Assembly: GCF_024362525.1 (NCBI RefSeq)
Contig: NZ_CP101459.1
Span: 496,001-560,000, forward strand
Reading direction: 5' to 3'
Length of the DNA: 64,000 nt
Source of the DNA: Natrononativus amylolyticus
GTDB lineage: Archaea; Halobacteriota; Halobacteria; Halobacteriales; Natrialbaceae
Shown here: in pieces, positions 9,267-18,548 of the stretch
Numbering within the stretch: the first letter of the stretch is position 1
Layout of the letters: every line of letters begins with the position of its first letter
Notes under the pieces: generated by a model
The model's input: the letters and a program-made list of their open reading frames with translations, nothing else
Database searches by the model: none
Told to the model about the DNA's origin: nothing
Translations under genes and position numbers: made by a program

Positions 9267-10328
9267 ATGACAGACCCACTACTTTCCGTCGAAAACCTGC
9301 ACACGCAGTTCGAGACGTACGATGGAACCGTCCACGCAGTCAACGGCGTGTCCTTCGACATTCAACCGGGAGAAATCGTCGGCATCGTCGGTGAGAGCGG
9401 CAGCGGAAAGTCCGTAACTGCGCTCTCGACGATGCGCCTCGAGGCCCCGGGAACCATTACTGACGGCTCGATTCACTTCCGAGGGGCCGACCTTACGGCT
9501 GCAAGCGAACGAGAGATTCGCCGCGTTCGCGGTCGCGGCCTCTCGATGGTCTTTCAGGACCCGATGACGACTCTCAACCCTGTCTTCACGGTGAGCGACC
9601 AGATCGTCGAGTCGTTGAAGATTCACGATGATCCCGACACACAAACACTCCGGGATTATATGCGAATCCCACTCATGCACGATCGTTCCGACTGGGCAGC
9701 AAAGCGCGAGCGCGTCATCGAACTGATGGGGGAAGTCGGCATTCCGAACCCCCAGGAGCGACTCGACGCGTATCCTCACGAATTCTCCGGGGGGATGCGA
9801 CAGCGAGCGATGCTCGCGATCGCGCTTGCGAGCGAACCGGATCTGTTGATCGCCGACGAGCCGACGACGGCTCTGGACGTGACGATCCAGGCCCAGATCC
9901 TCCGCATCATTGCGGATCTCAGAGACGAACGTGACATGTCGGTGCTGATGATCACACACGACCTCGGCGTCGTCGCCGGCATCTGCGATCGAGTCATCGT
10001 CATGTACGGCGGTGAAATTATGGAGACGGGAACGACAGCGCAAATCCTCGAGGATCCAAAACACCCCTACACGCAAGCGCTCCTCGAGTGTATGCCACAG
10101 CGAACCGGTCGTAAGGAGCCACTGGAAACGATCGACGGCCAGGTTCCCGATCAACTCGGTGGCATAGATGGGTGTCCGTTCGCCTCGCGTTGTGACCATG
10201 CCCAACCCCACTGTCGAAGCGAGTCGATGCCGGTCGTCCACTGCGGTGAGAACCACCGGGCGAAATGCTGTGAACTGCACCGAGTCAACGAGGGCATCGA
10301 CAGCGAAGTCTACCCGGAGGGACGATAA
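9267..10328 (+). CDS. ABC transporter ATP-binding protein, DppD type
   Basis: 353 aa from ATG at 9267, five bases after the permease stop; upstream in-frame starts overlap the permease and lack family sequence. Walker A GESGSGKS, signature SGGMRQR, Walker B LLIADEPTTALDVT and the switch His (ITHDLGVV) are all intact. The C-terminal oligopeptide/dipeptide extension has a Cys cluster (CPFASRCDHAQPHC). It overlaps the next ATPase by one base (TAATG). Confidence 0.93.
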   Translation: MTDPLLSVENLHTQFETYDGTVHAVNGVSFDIQPGEIVGIVGESGSGKSVTALSTMRLEAPGTITDGSIHFRGADLTAASEREIRRVRGRGLSMVFQDPMTTLNPVFTVSDQIVESLKIHDDPDTQTLRDYMRIPLMHDRSDWAAKRERVIELMGEVGIPNPQERLDAYPHEFSGGMRQRAMLAIALASEPDLLIADEPTTALDVTIQAQILRIIADLRDERDMSVLMITHDLGVVAGICDRVIVMYGGEIMETGTTAQILEDPKHPYTQALLECMPQRTGRKEPLETIDGQVPDQLGGIDGCPFASRCDHAQPHCRSESMPVVHCGENHRAKCCELHRVNEGIDSEVYPEGR

Positions 10329-11359
10329 TGAGCACTCAGTCATCGTCTCGGCGGGCGGAACGGACGGAGACCACCCCCGTGATCGAACTCGACGCCGTCT
10401 CGAAGGAGTTCCCCCTCGAGGATTCGCTCTTCGACAAACTGCTCGGAACACAGACGTCGGTAACGGCGGTGTCAGACGTCTCACTGACCGTCTACGAGGG
10501 CGAAACGATCGGGATCGTCGGCGAGAGCGGCAGCGGCAAGTCGACGCTCGCGAACCTCGTGACGGGCTTGCACACACCAACAGCTGGAACGGTCACCTTC
10601 GACGGAGAGCAAGTCGGCGGCGCACTCTCTCGGTCAGCAGAGCAACTCACAGACGTCGGTGTTATCTTTCAGAACGCAAAGTCGAGCATCGATCCGCGAA
10701 TGACCATCCAGGCCGCAATCGCCGAACCGCTCAAAGCTCACGGCTGGTCCAAACGCGAGCGGACAGACCGTGTCGAGGAGTTACTCGAGCTCGTAAACCT
10801 CTCTGAGCGCTACGCGACTCGCTACGCACACGAACTCTCCGGTGGACAGGCTCAACGGGTCGCAATCGCCCGCGCGATCGCGACGGAGCCACGGGTACTG
10901 GTCCTCGACGAACCGGTGTCGGCGCTCGACGTTTCGGTCAAAGGGAGCATCATCAACCTCTTGATGCGCCTGCAACGTGAACTCGGCCTCACCTACGTCC
11001 TCATCAGCCACGACCTGAGCGTCGTCAAACACATCGCAGATCGCATTGCCGTTATGTACCTCGGAGAGTTGATGGAGGTCGCACCTGCCGACCAGTTGTT
11101 CGCCTCCCCGTCACACCCCTACACCGAGGCGCTACTCGCTGCAATTCCGGACGTCGATCCAACGACGTCGATTCAAGACGCGTTTATCCTCGAGGGTGAC
11201 GTGCCGAGTCCGGTCGATCCCCCGGACGGTTGCGTCTTTCATACGCGGTGTCCGATCGCAGAGGAGCGGTGTCAGCGTGACGTTCCCGACCGAGTCGAAA
11301 TCGACGACGCAACGTCAGCGTGCCACTTCGCTGAAGACGTATACCATGACCGACGATAA
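10328..11359 (+). CDS. ABC transporter ATP-binding protein, DppF type
   Basis: 343 aa. Walker A GESGSGKSTL, signature LSGGQAQRVAIARAI, Walker B VLVLDEPVSALD and the switch His (ISHDLSVV) are present. The C-terminal CVFHTRCPIAEERC is the family Cys-rich tail. It forms a heterodimer with the DppD-like ATPase in this transporter class. Its stop lies in the first copy of a short tandem duplication described separately. Confidence 0.93.
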   Translation: MSTQSSSRRAERTETTPVIELDAVSKEFPLEDSLFDKLLGTQTSVTAVSDVSLTVYEGETIGIVGESGSGKSTLANLVTGLHTPTAGTVTFDGEQVGGALSRSAEQLTDVGVIFQNAKSSIDPRMTIQAAIAEPLKAHGWSKRERTDRVEELLELVNLSERYATRYAHELSGGQAQRVAIARAIATEPRVLVLDEPVSALDVSVKGSIINLLMRLQRELGLTYVLISHDLSVVKHIADRIAVMYLGELMEVAPADQLFASPSHPYTEALLAAIPDVDPTTSIQDAFILEGDVPSPVDPPDGCVFHTRCPIAEERCQRDVPDRVEIDDATSACHFAEDVYHDRR

Positions 11360-11378
11360 GTATCATGACCGACGATAA
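11346..11378 (+). repeat. Short tandem duplication across gene junction
   Basis: The 14-mer ATGACCGACGATAA occurs at 11346-11359 and again at 11365-11378. The first copy contains the stop of the DppF-like gene and the second the start of the next gene. A 19-base tandem duplication that separated formerly overlapping genes is the simplest explanation. Confidence 0.6.
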
Positions 11379-11913
11379 CGACGAAACCCAACCAGAAACG
11401 GACGACCTGTGCCACTCACCGAGCCGGTCGGCGATCAGTGACGAACTGGACGTTCCCGACCAGCCACCCGATCCCGAGACCGAATCACACGTTCTTCCCG
11501 ACGAAAAGCTTCAGTACCCCGAGTTCACGTTCGAGGAGGGCGAGATGGTCGACGGAGCGTTCGAGCTCGACCGGTCGCTCGACCGCGAGGGAATGCGCGA
11601 GTGGCTCGAAAACTTAAGCGGTGGTCTTGCCAGTCACGACGTCGGCGTTTCGACGGCGGACGAAACCGCGATCTTCGGTGTCGGCGCCGGTGACGTTTCG
11701 ATGGCGTTCGACCCCGACGACGACCACCGCGGAACACTCGAAGTAACGTTCTCTCTGAACGCGAAGCTCATGACGTTCTCGGACGACCCCACGGAGCGGC
11801 GGGCGGGCGCTCGAGGGGGCGAGGGGTTCATTCCACTCGAGATGCTCACGACGGACAAAGAGCCGCACACGTTCCGCTGTTATAACTGGATTCGCGATCC
11901 GATCGACCGGTAG
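11365..11913 (+). CDS. Acidic accessory protein of the ABC operon, possibly amphi-Trp type
   Basis: 182 aa, no signal peptide or membrane helix. A disordered acidic first half is followed by a segment (about 60-125) with the helix DREGMREWLENLSGGLAS and alternating strands (GTLEVTFSLNAKLMTF). This loosely resembles amphi-Trp domains of haloarchaea; the match is weak and the function unknown. It starts six bases after the DppF-like stop, so it is very likely part of the transporter operon. Confidence 0.7.
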   Translation: MTDDNDETQPETDDLCHSPSRSAISDELDVPDQPPDPETESHVLPDEKLQYPEFTFEEGEMVDGAFELDRSLDREGMREWLENLSGGLASHDVGVSTADETAIFGVGAGDVSMAFDPDDDHRGTLEVTFSLNAKLMTFSDDPTERRAGARGGEGFIPLEMLTTDKEPHTFRCYNWIRDPIDR

Positions 11914-11927
11914 CTGCGTCCTCGGCG

Positions 11928-12125
11928 TTACGCTGAGGCGCTGTATCCCGCGTTCTCGATCGCGCTCACCACAGCGTCGACGTCGGCGTCCTCATCCACC
12001 GTCACCGTGTTCGCATCGCTGTCGGCGGAGACCGACGTGACGCCGTCTACCTCCCCGAGTACCGATTCGACGGTTTCCTCACAGCCGCTGCAACTCATGC
12101 CCTCGACGGTAATGGTACGTGCCAT
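11928..12125 (-). CDS. HMA-domain copper chaperone (CopZ-like)
   Basis: 65 aa, a complete heavy-metal-associated ferredoxin-like fold. The metal site GMSCSGCEETV sits at about residues 9-19, and the rest (VDGVTSVSADSDANTVTV) matches the expected beta-alpha-beta order. Such proteins deliver Cu(I) to P-type ATPases or regulators. It is downstream of an MFS gene on the same strand (219-base gap) and 3.2 kb from a CopB-type ATPase. Confidence 0.93.
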   Translation of the reverse strand: MARTITVEGMSCSGCEETVESVLGEVDGVTSVSADSDANTVTVDEDADVDAVVSAIENAGYSASA

Positions 12126-12344
12126 ACGTACACTGACGCACCGAGGCTTTTTTCCGATTGCTGTTTCGTCGCTTCGGTGAAACCGAGGGTGTACTTCAGA
12201 ATGTAAATGTCAATACGGGTGGGGGTCGAACAGTCTTTCGAACAACGTCGCTCGAGACGCGACGTCGCTCAGACTAGACGCGAGGTCGATACCTGCGTCT
12301 GCTCTCGATTCACAGAAAACACAGCGCGGATGCCCCGAGGCAGT

Positions 12345-13628
12345 TTACTCGCCTGGCTCCGGATTCGGGCCCAGCGATGATCGTTCGATCGGCGACTCCC
12401 AGAGCAGGATCGCAATCGAGCCGACGACCAGTATCACGCCCGCCGCCGAGAGCGCGAGCAGCGGTGACATCGCATCCGAGATCACGCCGCTTCCGAGCTG
12501 GAACGGGATGACCGTGAGCGCGCTCACCATCGCCATCGCGCTCAACACGGTTGCACGACCGAGCGTTTCGATGCGGTCGTTTACGTACTGTCCTGCGAGT
12601 ACCCGCGTCGGCTCGACGCACGCCCAGCCGACGAACAACGCGACGAGTGCTAGCGGTGGCACGAACGCCATCGCGGCCAATAATCCGCCGACCAGAAGCG
12701 GGATGACGATAAACCACCGGCGCAGTCCGATCCGCTTTTCGATGACGCTGATACGGTAGCTGAGCGCCGCCGACACGAGGTTGATCGCTGCATAGTACGC
12801 GCCCAGAAGCGTTTCGACGTTGTCGGTCGAGATCGTGATCGTCGAGTACCCGTCACTGCTGGGGACCGGAAGGGGGACGCTCAAACTCAGGTCGAAGTCA
12901 GTTACGACCGATTCGAATACCGGTTGGAGGAAGATGAACACGAGATAGGTGATCGCCGAGAACAGCACGAAATAGTAGACGATGAACGATCGCAGACGAC
13001 GCTGGCCGACGGCCTGTGTGACGACACCCCACGCTTCTCGGATCCCCATCTCGCTCGAGTCGCTTTCCTCGTACGTCGTCGGTTCGTCCAGTGTCAGTAT
13101 CACGAGCAGTCCTAGCCCGGTGAACAACGCAGCCGCGAGAAACGGGTACGTGAGGTCGAGACCGCCGAGATAGCCGCCGACGAGCGACGCACCGACACCG
13201 GCGGTCAAGGCGATCGACTGTCCACGGCCGCGAACGCGGGTGAACTCGTCACTCGCAGAGACGTCGGTGAGCGTTTCGTACACCCACGCATCCTCGGTGC
13301 CCGAGCGGAAATTGTAGCCGAGCGACCAGCAGATAAAGAGGAGCGCAAACGCGACGAACGTAGACGCGAACGCGATCCCAACTAACGTCGCCGTGATGAG
13401 CGCAGAGCCGACGAGAAGACTGTTTCGTCGGCCGATCCGGTCGCCGACGTACCCCGTCGGTACTTCCCCGAGAACTGTCGTCAGGTTGTAGAGCGCCTCG
13501 ATGATGACGATCTGCGTAAACGAGAGGCCCTGGGAGAGCAAATAGAGGTACATGATCGGTCGATAGAACTCGACCGCCTCCGTCGCTTTATACAGATAAT
13601 ATTTGAAAACCGCTCCGGAGACCGCCAT
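12345..13628 (-). CDS. MFS transporter (paralogue of the 3.4-4.7 kb MFS)
   Basis: 427 aa, about 12 membrane segments, MFS loop GYVGDRIGRRNSLLVG. Long blocks match the first MFS, for example FYRPIMY, LSQGLSFTQIVI and GYNFRSG, so they are recent paralogues or arrived together. It has a longer loop between helices 7 and 8 (about 235-255, SLSVPLPVPSSDGY) that the first copy lacks. The neighbouring HMA chaperone here and the TRASH regulator at the other copy both suggest metal-linked transport. Confidence 0.87.
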   Translation of the reverse strand: MAVSGAVFKYYLYKATEAVEFYRPIMYLYLLSQGLSFTQIVIIEALYNLTTVLGEVPTGYVGDRIGRRNSLLVGSALITATLVGIAFASTFVAFALLFICWSLGYNFRSGTEDAWVYETLTDVSASDEFTRVRGRGQSIALTAGVGASLVGGYLGGLDLTYPFLAAALFTGLGLLVILTLDEPTTYEESDSSEMGIREAWGVVTQAVGQRRLRSFIVYYFVLFSAITYLVFIFLQPVFESVVTDFDLSLSVPLPVPSSDGYSTITISTDNVETLLGAYYAAINLVSAALSYRISVIEKRIGLRRWFIVIPLLVGGLLAAMAFVPPLALVALFVGWACVEPTRVLAGQYVNDRIETLGRATVLSAMAMVSALTVIPFQLGSGVISDAMSPLLALSAAGVILVVGSIAILLWESPIERSSLGPNPEPGE

Positions 13629-13832
13629 ACCAGACTGTCATCTCTCTCGACTGGTAATGACTTCGGTATCCACCTTCGTTCTCCGCCTGTCTCGAGGCGG
13701 ACACTTGAGGGTCTGGTTGTTACTGAAGCGGGCCGAGCAACACGCCGACCGATCGAAACGGCGACCGATTCGACGACGGCAACAGCCCCGGCCTCGAGGG
13801 ATGGACATCCGTCTCGACCACGGAAGATTCCT

Positions 13833-13860
13833 CCCCGCCGTGAGCGGCGGGGTTTCCTCG
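13833..13860 (-). mobile_element. Relic hairpin end of an IS200/IS605-like element
   Basis: CCCCGCCG-TGAG-CGGCGGGG at 13833-13852 is an 8-bp perfect stem with a 4-base loop. Read on the minus strand it follows a stop codon and is flanked by GAGGAAAC and AGGAATC, the layout of TnpB-element right ends in haloarchaea. Three more hairpins of this kind occur in the window. It may instead act as a terminator. Confidence 0.45.
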
Positions 13861-13864
13861 CTGA

Positions 13865-14040
13865 CTAAAGATGAACCGCCTTGTCGCTGACACGCCCAGT
13901 AGCTACCGTCGCCGCCGCAACGGTTTCCGTCGATCGCAGCCAGTCGCCGAAATCGGACGTTTCGGCCGGTAACTCGCCGATGGAGGGAGGGCCGGGTGAC
14001 GACGGTGCACTCGTCCGCTCCCGGTGGTACTGACGACGGG
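13865..14040 (-). pseudogene. Coding-like C-terminal fragment upstream of the hairpin
   Basis: On the minus strand a frame with coding character ends SIGELPAETSDFGDWLRS, then VAAATVATGRVSDKAVHL and a TAG at 13865. A second frame upstream reads GHVEVPSSVPPGADECTVV, so a frameshift probably separates them. No start is visible, and the fragment abuts the stop of the DUF3179 gene. Its place just before a TnpB-type hairpin suggests a transposon-protein tail, but I cannot identify the family. Confidence 0.35.
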
Positions 14041-14128
14041 ACCTCGACGTGACCTGCCGTTGCGTCGATCGTCGTGGGCCGGCCGTCCGCTCCTTGCTCG
14101 AGGCGCTCGTCTCGACGCGGACGACTCG

Positions 14129-15088
14129 CTACCCGAAAAACGCGTCCGGACCGTGATCGTCCTGCCAGGTGAACGCGAAGAGCCGTCGGGCCGGGAGTCT
14201 CGGTAGCTGTCGGCCGTCGACCGCCTCGCCCGTCGTCCCGTCCCACGTCGTCGATCCGGCGCGGAACTGCCCCCCGGCTGTCGGTTCGAACTCGTAGCCC
14301 GGATTCTCGAACGCGTGGATCCCACCGTCGGTCGCGAACACGACGACGTCGGTTCCGGCGACCGTTTCGCGGACGACGCCGTCTGCGTCAGCAACCCACG
14401 GCAACGGAAAGCCGACCGCCTCGCCGTCCGACTCGAGTCCCAACACGACGGTTTTGGGCTCGAGATCGGATCGGTCCCAGGAGCGGGTGTCGTCGCGCGT
14501 TCGGTGAGCGGCCAGTCCGAAGCCGTCGCTGTCGAAGTACCCCGCGTACGGTTGGTCGTCGTAATCGACCGAGGCGGGCGTGTCGTCGTCGCTCGCCGCT
14601 TCGCTGCGTGCGTTCTCGATCGGCTGGAGGACGACGCCGTCCGGGTGCCGGTCGCGAAACGACTGCCAGGTCATCACCGCGCTCGGACGTACCGTCAACT
14701 GCCGCCCCTCGTGTCGACCGTCGATACACGTTCCGAGGGACTGCTTCCACTCGGAGTCGGTCTCACGGTCGTACATCACGAGGTCGTCGTCGGCGAGTTT
14801 GCCGCTGACGCCGAACTCGAGCGGTTCGCCGTCGACCCGGCGGTCGTAGACGACTGCGCTGCCACAGAGCGGACACCACGTGACGGCGATCGGCACCGCC
14901 TCGTCACCGACACCGAGCACGTCGTTGACGATCTCGTGATAGTCGAGTATCCGGACCGGATACGCCTTCGGTGGCGCGGCGTCGACGACGATTACGTCGT
15001 CTTCGTCGTCGCCGATATAGGTCGTTCCAAACGTCGGCGTCTCGATGCTCGGAATCGCATCCTTCGGCAGGACCTGACGGACGTTCAT
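14129..15088 (-). CDS. DUF3179 domain-containing protein
   Basis: 319 aa from ATG at 15088 (MNVRQVLPKDAIPSI); the frame continues upstream without family sequence. Diagnostic DUF3179 motifs are VTWCPLCGSAVVYDR (about 95-110), EFGVSGKLADDDLVMYDRET and WKQSLGTCIDGRHEG. The C-terminal half has GGIHAFENPGYEF. The biochemical role of DUF3179 is not established; its CxxC suggests metal or redox chemistry. No signal peptide is obvious. It is transcribed divergently from copB. Confidence 0.85.
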   Translation of the reverse strand: MNVRQVLPKDAIPSIETPTFGTTYIGDDEDDVIVVDAAPPKAYPVRILDYHEIVNDVLGVGDEAVPIAVTWCPLCGSAVVYDRRVDGEPLEFGVSGKLADDDLVMYDRETDSEWKQSLGTCIDGRHEGRQLTVRPSAVMTWQSFRDRHPDGVVLQPIENARSEAASDDDTPASVDYDDQPYAGYFDSDGFGLAAHRTRDDTRSWDRSDLEPKTVVLGLESDGEAVGFPLPWVADADGVVRETVAGTDVVVFATDGGIHAFENPGYEFEPTAGGQFRAGSTTWDGTTGEAVDGRQLPRLPARRLFAFTWQDDHGPDAFFG

Positions 15089-15350
15089 CGGTGCTACGAC
15101 TGAGTGTGAACACTTAAGTCTCCCACTGTCACCGGACCGGTGACGACCCGGGAGCTCTCCGACAACGATCCACTCTCGAGCCCTCTCGAAATTTCTTTCC
15201 GAACGAGGGGACTCCCCCACAATAATTAGGATCCTGTACGACAAACAAGAGGAACAGCGACCGCCACCGACTCACTTCGTTCCTCACTGGGTGGCTCTTC
15301 AGTGACGGACTCGACGAACCCCGGAAACGGCTGCGACGCAGACACTACCC

Positions 15351-17618
15351 ATGTCACAATACGACCCCGCGGATACACCCGATTCACATCACGTCCAGGA
15401 AGAGCGACCACGGAGTGAGAAACCGACCGACCGCGATTGTCCGTGCTGTCGAGTCTGTGGGTTAACCGCCGAGCGGACCGGACGAGGTGAACAGTCGTCG
15501 CCTCACCACGACCACAGGGAGGAAGAACTCGCTCACGACCCCTCCGACCACGCGCCCGAAGCGCACGCCGATCACGCCGGCGACGACCACGAGGCGCACG
15601 TCGATCACGCCGGTCACGAGGAGATGTTCAAGCAGCGATTTCTCGTCTGTCTCGTCCTGTCGCTCCCGGTGCTGTACTATAGCCCGATGCTTCAGGAGTG
15701 GTTCGGTTACGCCGCCGTAGCGTTCCCCGGGAGCGCGTTCGTCGGGCCGGTTCTCGGTACGATCGTCTTCCTCTACGGCGGGGTTCCGTTCCTGCGGATG
15801 GGGGCCGTCGAGGCCCGAAACCGCGAGCCGGGAATGATGCTGTTGATTTCGCTCGCCATCACCGTCGCGTTCGTCTACAGCGTCGCGGCGGTCGCCTTCG
15901 GCATCGGCGAGCCGTTCTTCTGGGAGCTCGTCACGCTCGTCGTCATCTTCTTGCTCGGCCACTGGATCGAAATGCGAAGCGTTCGACGGGCGTCGGGCGC
16001 GCTCGACGAACTGGCCGAACTGATGCCCGATACAGCCGAACGCATTACCGAGGACGGGGCTGTCGAAGAAGTCCGCGTTGACGACCTCGCGGAAGCCGAT
16101 CTCGTGCTCGTGCGACCCGGGGCCAACGTTCCGGCCGATGGCGTCGTCGAGGTGGGCGAGTCGAACGTCGTCGAGGCGATGATCACCGGCGAGTCACGGC
16201 CGATCAAAAAGGAGCCGGGCGACGAGGTGATCGGCGGAACGACCAACCGCGACGGGAGCCTGCGCGTCCGCGTCACCGCGACGGGCGAGGAAACGACGCT
16301 CTCGGGTATCATGCGACTGGTCGAGGAGGCCCAGCAAAGTCGGTCCCGAACCCAGGTACTCGCCGATCGAGCGGCGGGCTGGCTGTTCTACGCCGCGATT
16401 GCCGTGGCGGTAGTCACCGCCGTCGCGTGGACCGCCGCCGCCGGTTTCGGGCTGACGGTCGTCGAGCGGGTCGTCACCGTCCTGGTGATCGCCTGCCCCC
16501 ACGCGCTGGGACTCGCCGTGCCGCTGGTCGTCGCCATCAACACGACGATGGCAGCGCAAAACGGGATGCTCATCCGCGATCGGATCGCCATGGAGGAGGC
16601 GCGCAACCTCGATACGATCGTCTTCGACAAGACGGGCACGCTCACGGAAGGCGAACAGGGCGTCGTCGATGTCACTACAACCGGCGAGTGGGACGAGGAC
16701 GAACTGCTGGCGGTGATGGCCGCCGCTGAAGGCGACTCAGAGCACATGATCGCCGAGGCGATCCGTGCAGAAGCCGACGACCGGAGGCTCTCCGTGCCGA
16801 GCGTCCGTGGGTTCGAGGCGCTCGAAGGCCGCGGGGTTCGCGCAACCGTGGACGTCGACGCAGCTGTGACCACTGGCGCGGACGGGAACAGCGTACGAGA
16901 CGGCGAGACGATCTACGTTGGGGGGCCGAACCTGCTTCGTCACCTCGAGGTCGAACTCGACTCGTCCCTCGAGGCGTTCGCAGGCGAGGCCGGCGAACGC
17001 GGACAGGGCGTCGTCTACCTGCTTCGAAACGGCGAGGCGGTGGGCGCAGTCGCGCTCGCGGACGTGATCCGCGAGGAGAGCTTCGAGGCAATCGAAGCCC
17101 TCCACGGGATGGGCGTCGAGGTCGCTATGCTCACCGGTGATACGGAAGACGTCGCCCGCGCCGTCTCTGAGGAACTCGATATCGACACGTACTTCGCCGA
17201 AGTCCTTCCAGCGGACAAGGACAAGAAAATCATCGAGCTGCAAGAACGGGAGCAGCTCGTGGCGATGGTCGGCGATGGGGTGAACGATGCACCCGCACTG
17301 ACGCGTTCCGACGTTGGGATCGCCATCGGCTCGGGGACCGATGTCGCCGTCGAATCCGCCGACGTCGTCCTCGTAGAGAACGATCCGCGAGACGTCGCAC
17401 ACCTCGTCCGGTTGAGCCGAAAGAGCTACCGAAAGATGCAGGAGAACCTCGTGTGGGCGGCAGGTTACAACGTGTTCGCACTCCCGCTCGCCGCGGGTAT
17501 CCTCGCGCCGATCGGCATCCTGCTTTCACCTGCTGTCGGTGCCGTCTTGATGTCGGTGAGTACCGTCATCGTCGCGATCAACGCACAACTCTTGCGACGG
17601 GCCGATCTCACGGTGTGA
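15351..17618 (+). CDS. copB: CopB-type heavy-metal P1B ATPase
   Basis: 755 aa. The N-terminus carries a Cys cluster (CPCCRVCGL, about 27-35) and a His/Asp-rich segment (about 50-90) instead of an HMA domain. Eight membrane helices are predicted. The transport-site motif [11 protein letters not shown] (Cys near 382) is the CPH signature of P1B-3/CopB pumps for Cu(II), Cu(I) or Ag(I). The phosphorylation motif [10 protein letters not shown] (Asp about 426), TGD loop and [10 protein letters not shown] (about 641) are intact. It probably exports copper, with the CopZ-like chaperone nearby. Confidence 0.93.
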   Translation: MSQYDPADTPDSHHVQEERPRSEKPTDRDCPCCRVCGLTAERTGRGEQSSPHHDHREEELAHDPSDHAPEAHADHAGDDHEAHVDHAGHEEMFKQRFLVCLVLSLPVLYYSPMLQEWFGYAAVAFPGSAFVGPVLGTIVFLYGGVPFLRMGAVEARNREPGMMLLISLAITVAFVYSVAAVAFGIGEPFFWELVTLVVIFLLGHWIEMRSVRRASGALDELAELMPDTAERITEDGAVEEVRVDDLAEADLVLVRPGANVPADGVVEVGESNVVEAMITGESRPIKKEPGDEVIGGTTNRDGSLRVRVTATGEETTLSGIMRLVEEAQQSRSRTQVLADRAAGWLFYAAIAVAVVTAVAWTAAAGFGLTVVERVVTVLVIACPHALGLAVPLVVAINTTMAAQNGMLIRDRIAMEEARNLDTIVFDKTGTLTEGEQGVVDVTTTGEWDEDELLAVMAAAEGDSEHMIAEAIRAEADDRRLSVPSVRGFEALEGRGVRATVDVDAAVTTGADGNSVRDGETIYVGGPNLLRHLEVELDSSLEAFAGEAGERGQGVVYLLRNGEAVGAVALADVIREESFEAIEALHGMGVEVAMLTGDTEDVARAVSEELDIDTYFAEVLPADKDKKIIELQEREQLVAMVGDGVNDAPALTRSDVGIAIGSGTDVAVESADVVLVENDPRDVAHLVRLSRKSYRKMQENLVWAAGYNVFALPLAAGILAPIGILLSPAVGAVLMSVSTVIVAINAQLLRRADLTV

Positions 17619-17783
17619 AATCTCTCGCGGGAAACGGCGAGAGCTTCCCTTCCGCGTTGGGACATCTCTCACAACCATCAGTGACCTGCGTCACCGTCGT
17701 GGTGGTCACCGTGGTCGTGATCCGCCATGTGAGCCTGCATCATCTCGATCGTGAACGTCGTCTCTGCTCGAGCCAGACCCCAT

Positions 17784-17812
17784 CACGCAGCCGAAGGGCG
17801 AGCCTTCGGCTG
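17784..17812. terminator. Perfect 12-bp hairpin between convergent genes
   Basis: CGCAGCCGAAGG-gcgag-CCTTCGGCTGCG, a 12-bp perfect stem with a 5-base loop, lies between the end of copB (17618) and the end of the minus-strand HalOD1 gene (17894). A role in 3'-end formation or mRNA stability is inferred. It lacks a following T-tract on the plus strand. Confidence 0.4.
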
Positions 17813-17893
17813 CGATTCCGACGAACGGGGGCGTCTCAGAGACAGATCGACCCGTTTTGACGCGTGCCATCGTCTGAAACGGGCGCCAGCGCC

Positions 17894-18142
17894 TTACTCA
17901 ATTCGGACGATCGGTTCGTCCTCACGGACTACCGTCACCGTGTGGCCTGCGTAAGGGAATTCGATTCGACCGATTCGAGGCGTCCCGCCGTCGGTCGGAG
18001 CGAAAATCGCCTCGAGGGCATCGGGATCGACGGCATCGAACAGCGGCGGCAACTCCAGCGGGTCCGTTCCCTCGAGGGCCGCGACTCCGTCGACGATCTG
18101 CTCGTGTATCTCGTTGCTCCCGGCTACAAGAGACTGGGTCAT
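17894..18142 (-). CDS. HalOD1 output-domain protein
   Basis: 82 aa, close to the whole HalOD1 (halobacterial output domain 1) fold: IHEQIVDGVAALEGTDP, then LPPLFDAVDPDALEAIF, ending IEFPYAGHTVTVVREDE. HalOD1 is found at the ends of haloarchaeal signalling proteins or alone; its role is unknown. Single gene with its own 5' region. Confidence 0.85.
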   Translation of the reverse strand: MTQSLVAGSNEIHEQIVDGVAALEGTDPLELPPLFDAVDPDALEAIFAPTDGGTPRIGRIEFPYAGHTVTVVREDEPIVRIE

Positions 18143-18289
18143 TATCCTATGAGCGACACCAACCCTGTAATACTTTTCGAAAATATGGTAACTACTGGTA
18201 ATCGGACTCGAGCGGTGCCGGGGTAGCCCGTCACCGGGCGCCCTCAGAGAGCGTATTCCTGCTGGAGCGATTGATGTCAGGCACTGACC

Positions 18290-18466
18290 TCATCTCGAGG
18301 GTCGGGGCGTCCGCCTCGACAGCCTGTGACGGCCCTCGAGGCACTCCCAGATGTGGGTCCCGATACTGGTGATCTGTGGCCGGGGTACCGCTGCCACTGT
18401 GCCCCATCCGATGGCGAGCACCAGCATCCCTGCAGTCGACACCAGAGGGCTGATTTGCCACCCTCG
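18290..18466 (-). pseudogene. Possible membrane-protein fragment in intergenic region
   Basis: A 59-codon minus-strand open frame contains a hydrophobic stretch (SPLVSTAGMLVLAIGWGTVA) and ends in an Arg-rich tail. No family is recognised, and it is closed at both ends by stops. It is either a decayed membrane gene or a chance frame. The rest of 18143-18548 shows nothing else coding. Confidence 0.25.
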
Positions 18467-18548
18467 TTATACCTGTACCATATCCTATTTGCATGGACGA
18501 TGGGCATTGGAAATCTTTTTACGATCGTTATCTGAACGTGAGCAGTGT

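Noticed and set aside
15351-17618. CopA-type (CPC) copper pump
   Set aside because: The transport motif is CPH, which is the CopB/P1B-3 type, and no HMA domain is present.
17678-17760. His/Asp-rich minus-strand frame ending MADHDHGDHHDGDAGH
   Set aside because: Only about 30 codons before an upstream stop, with no family or promoter. It may be the tail of a lost gene but cannot be supported.
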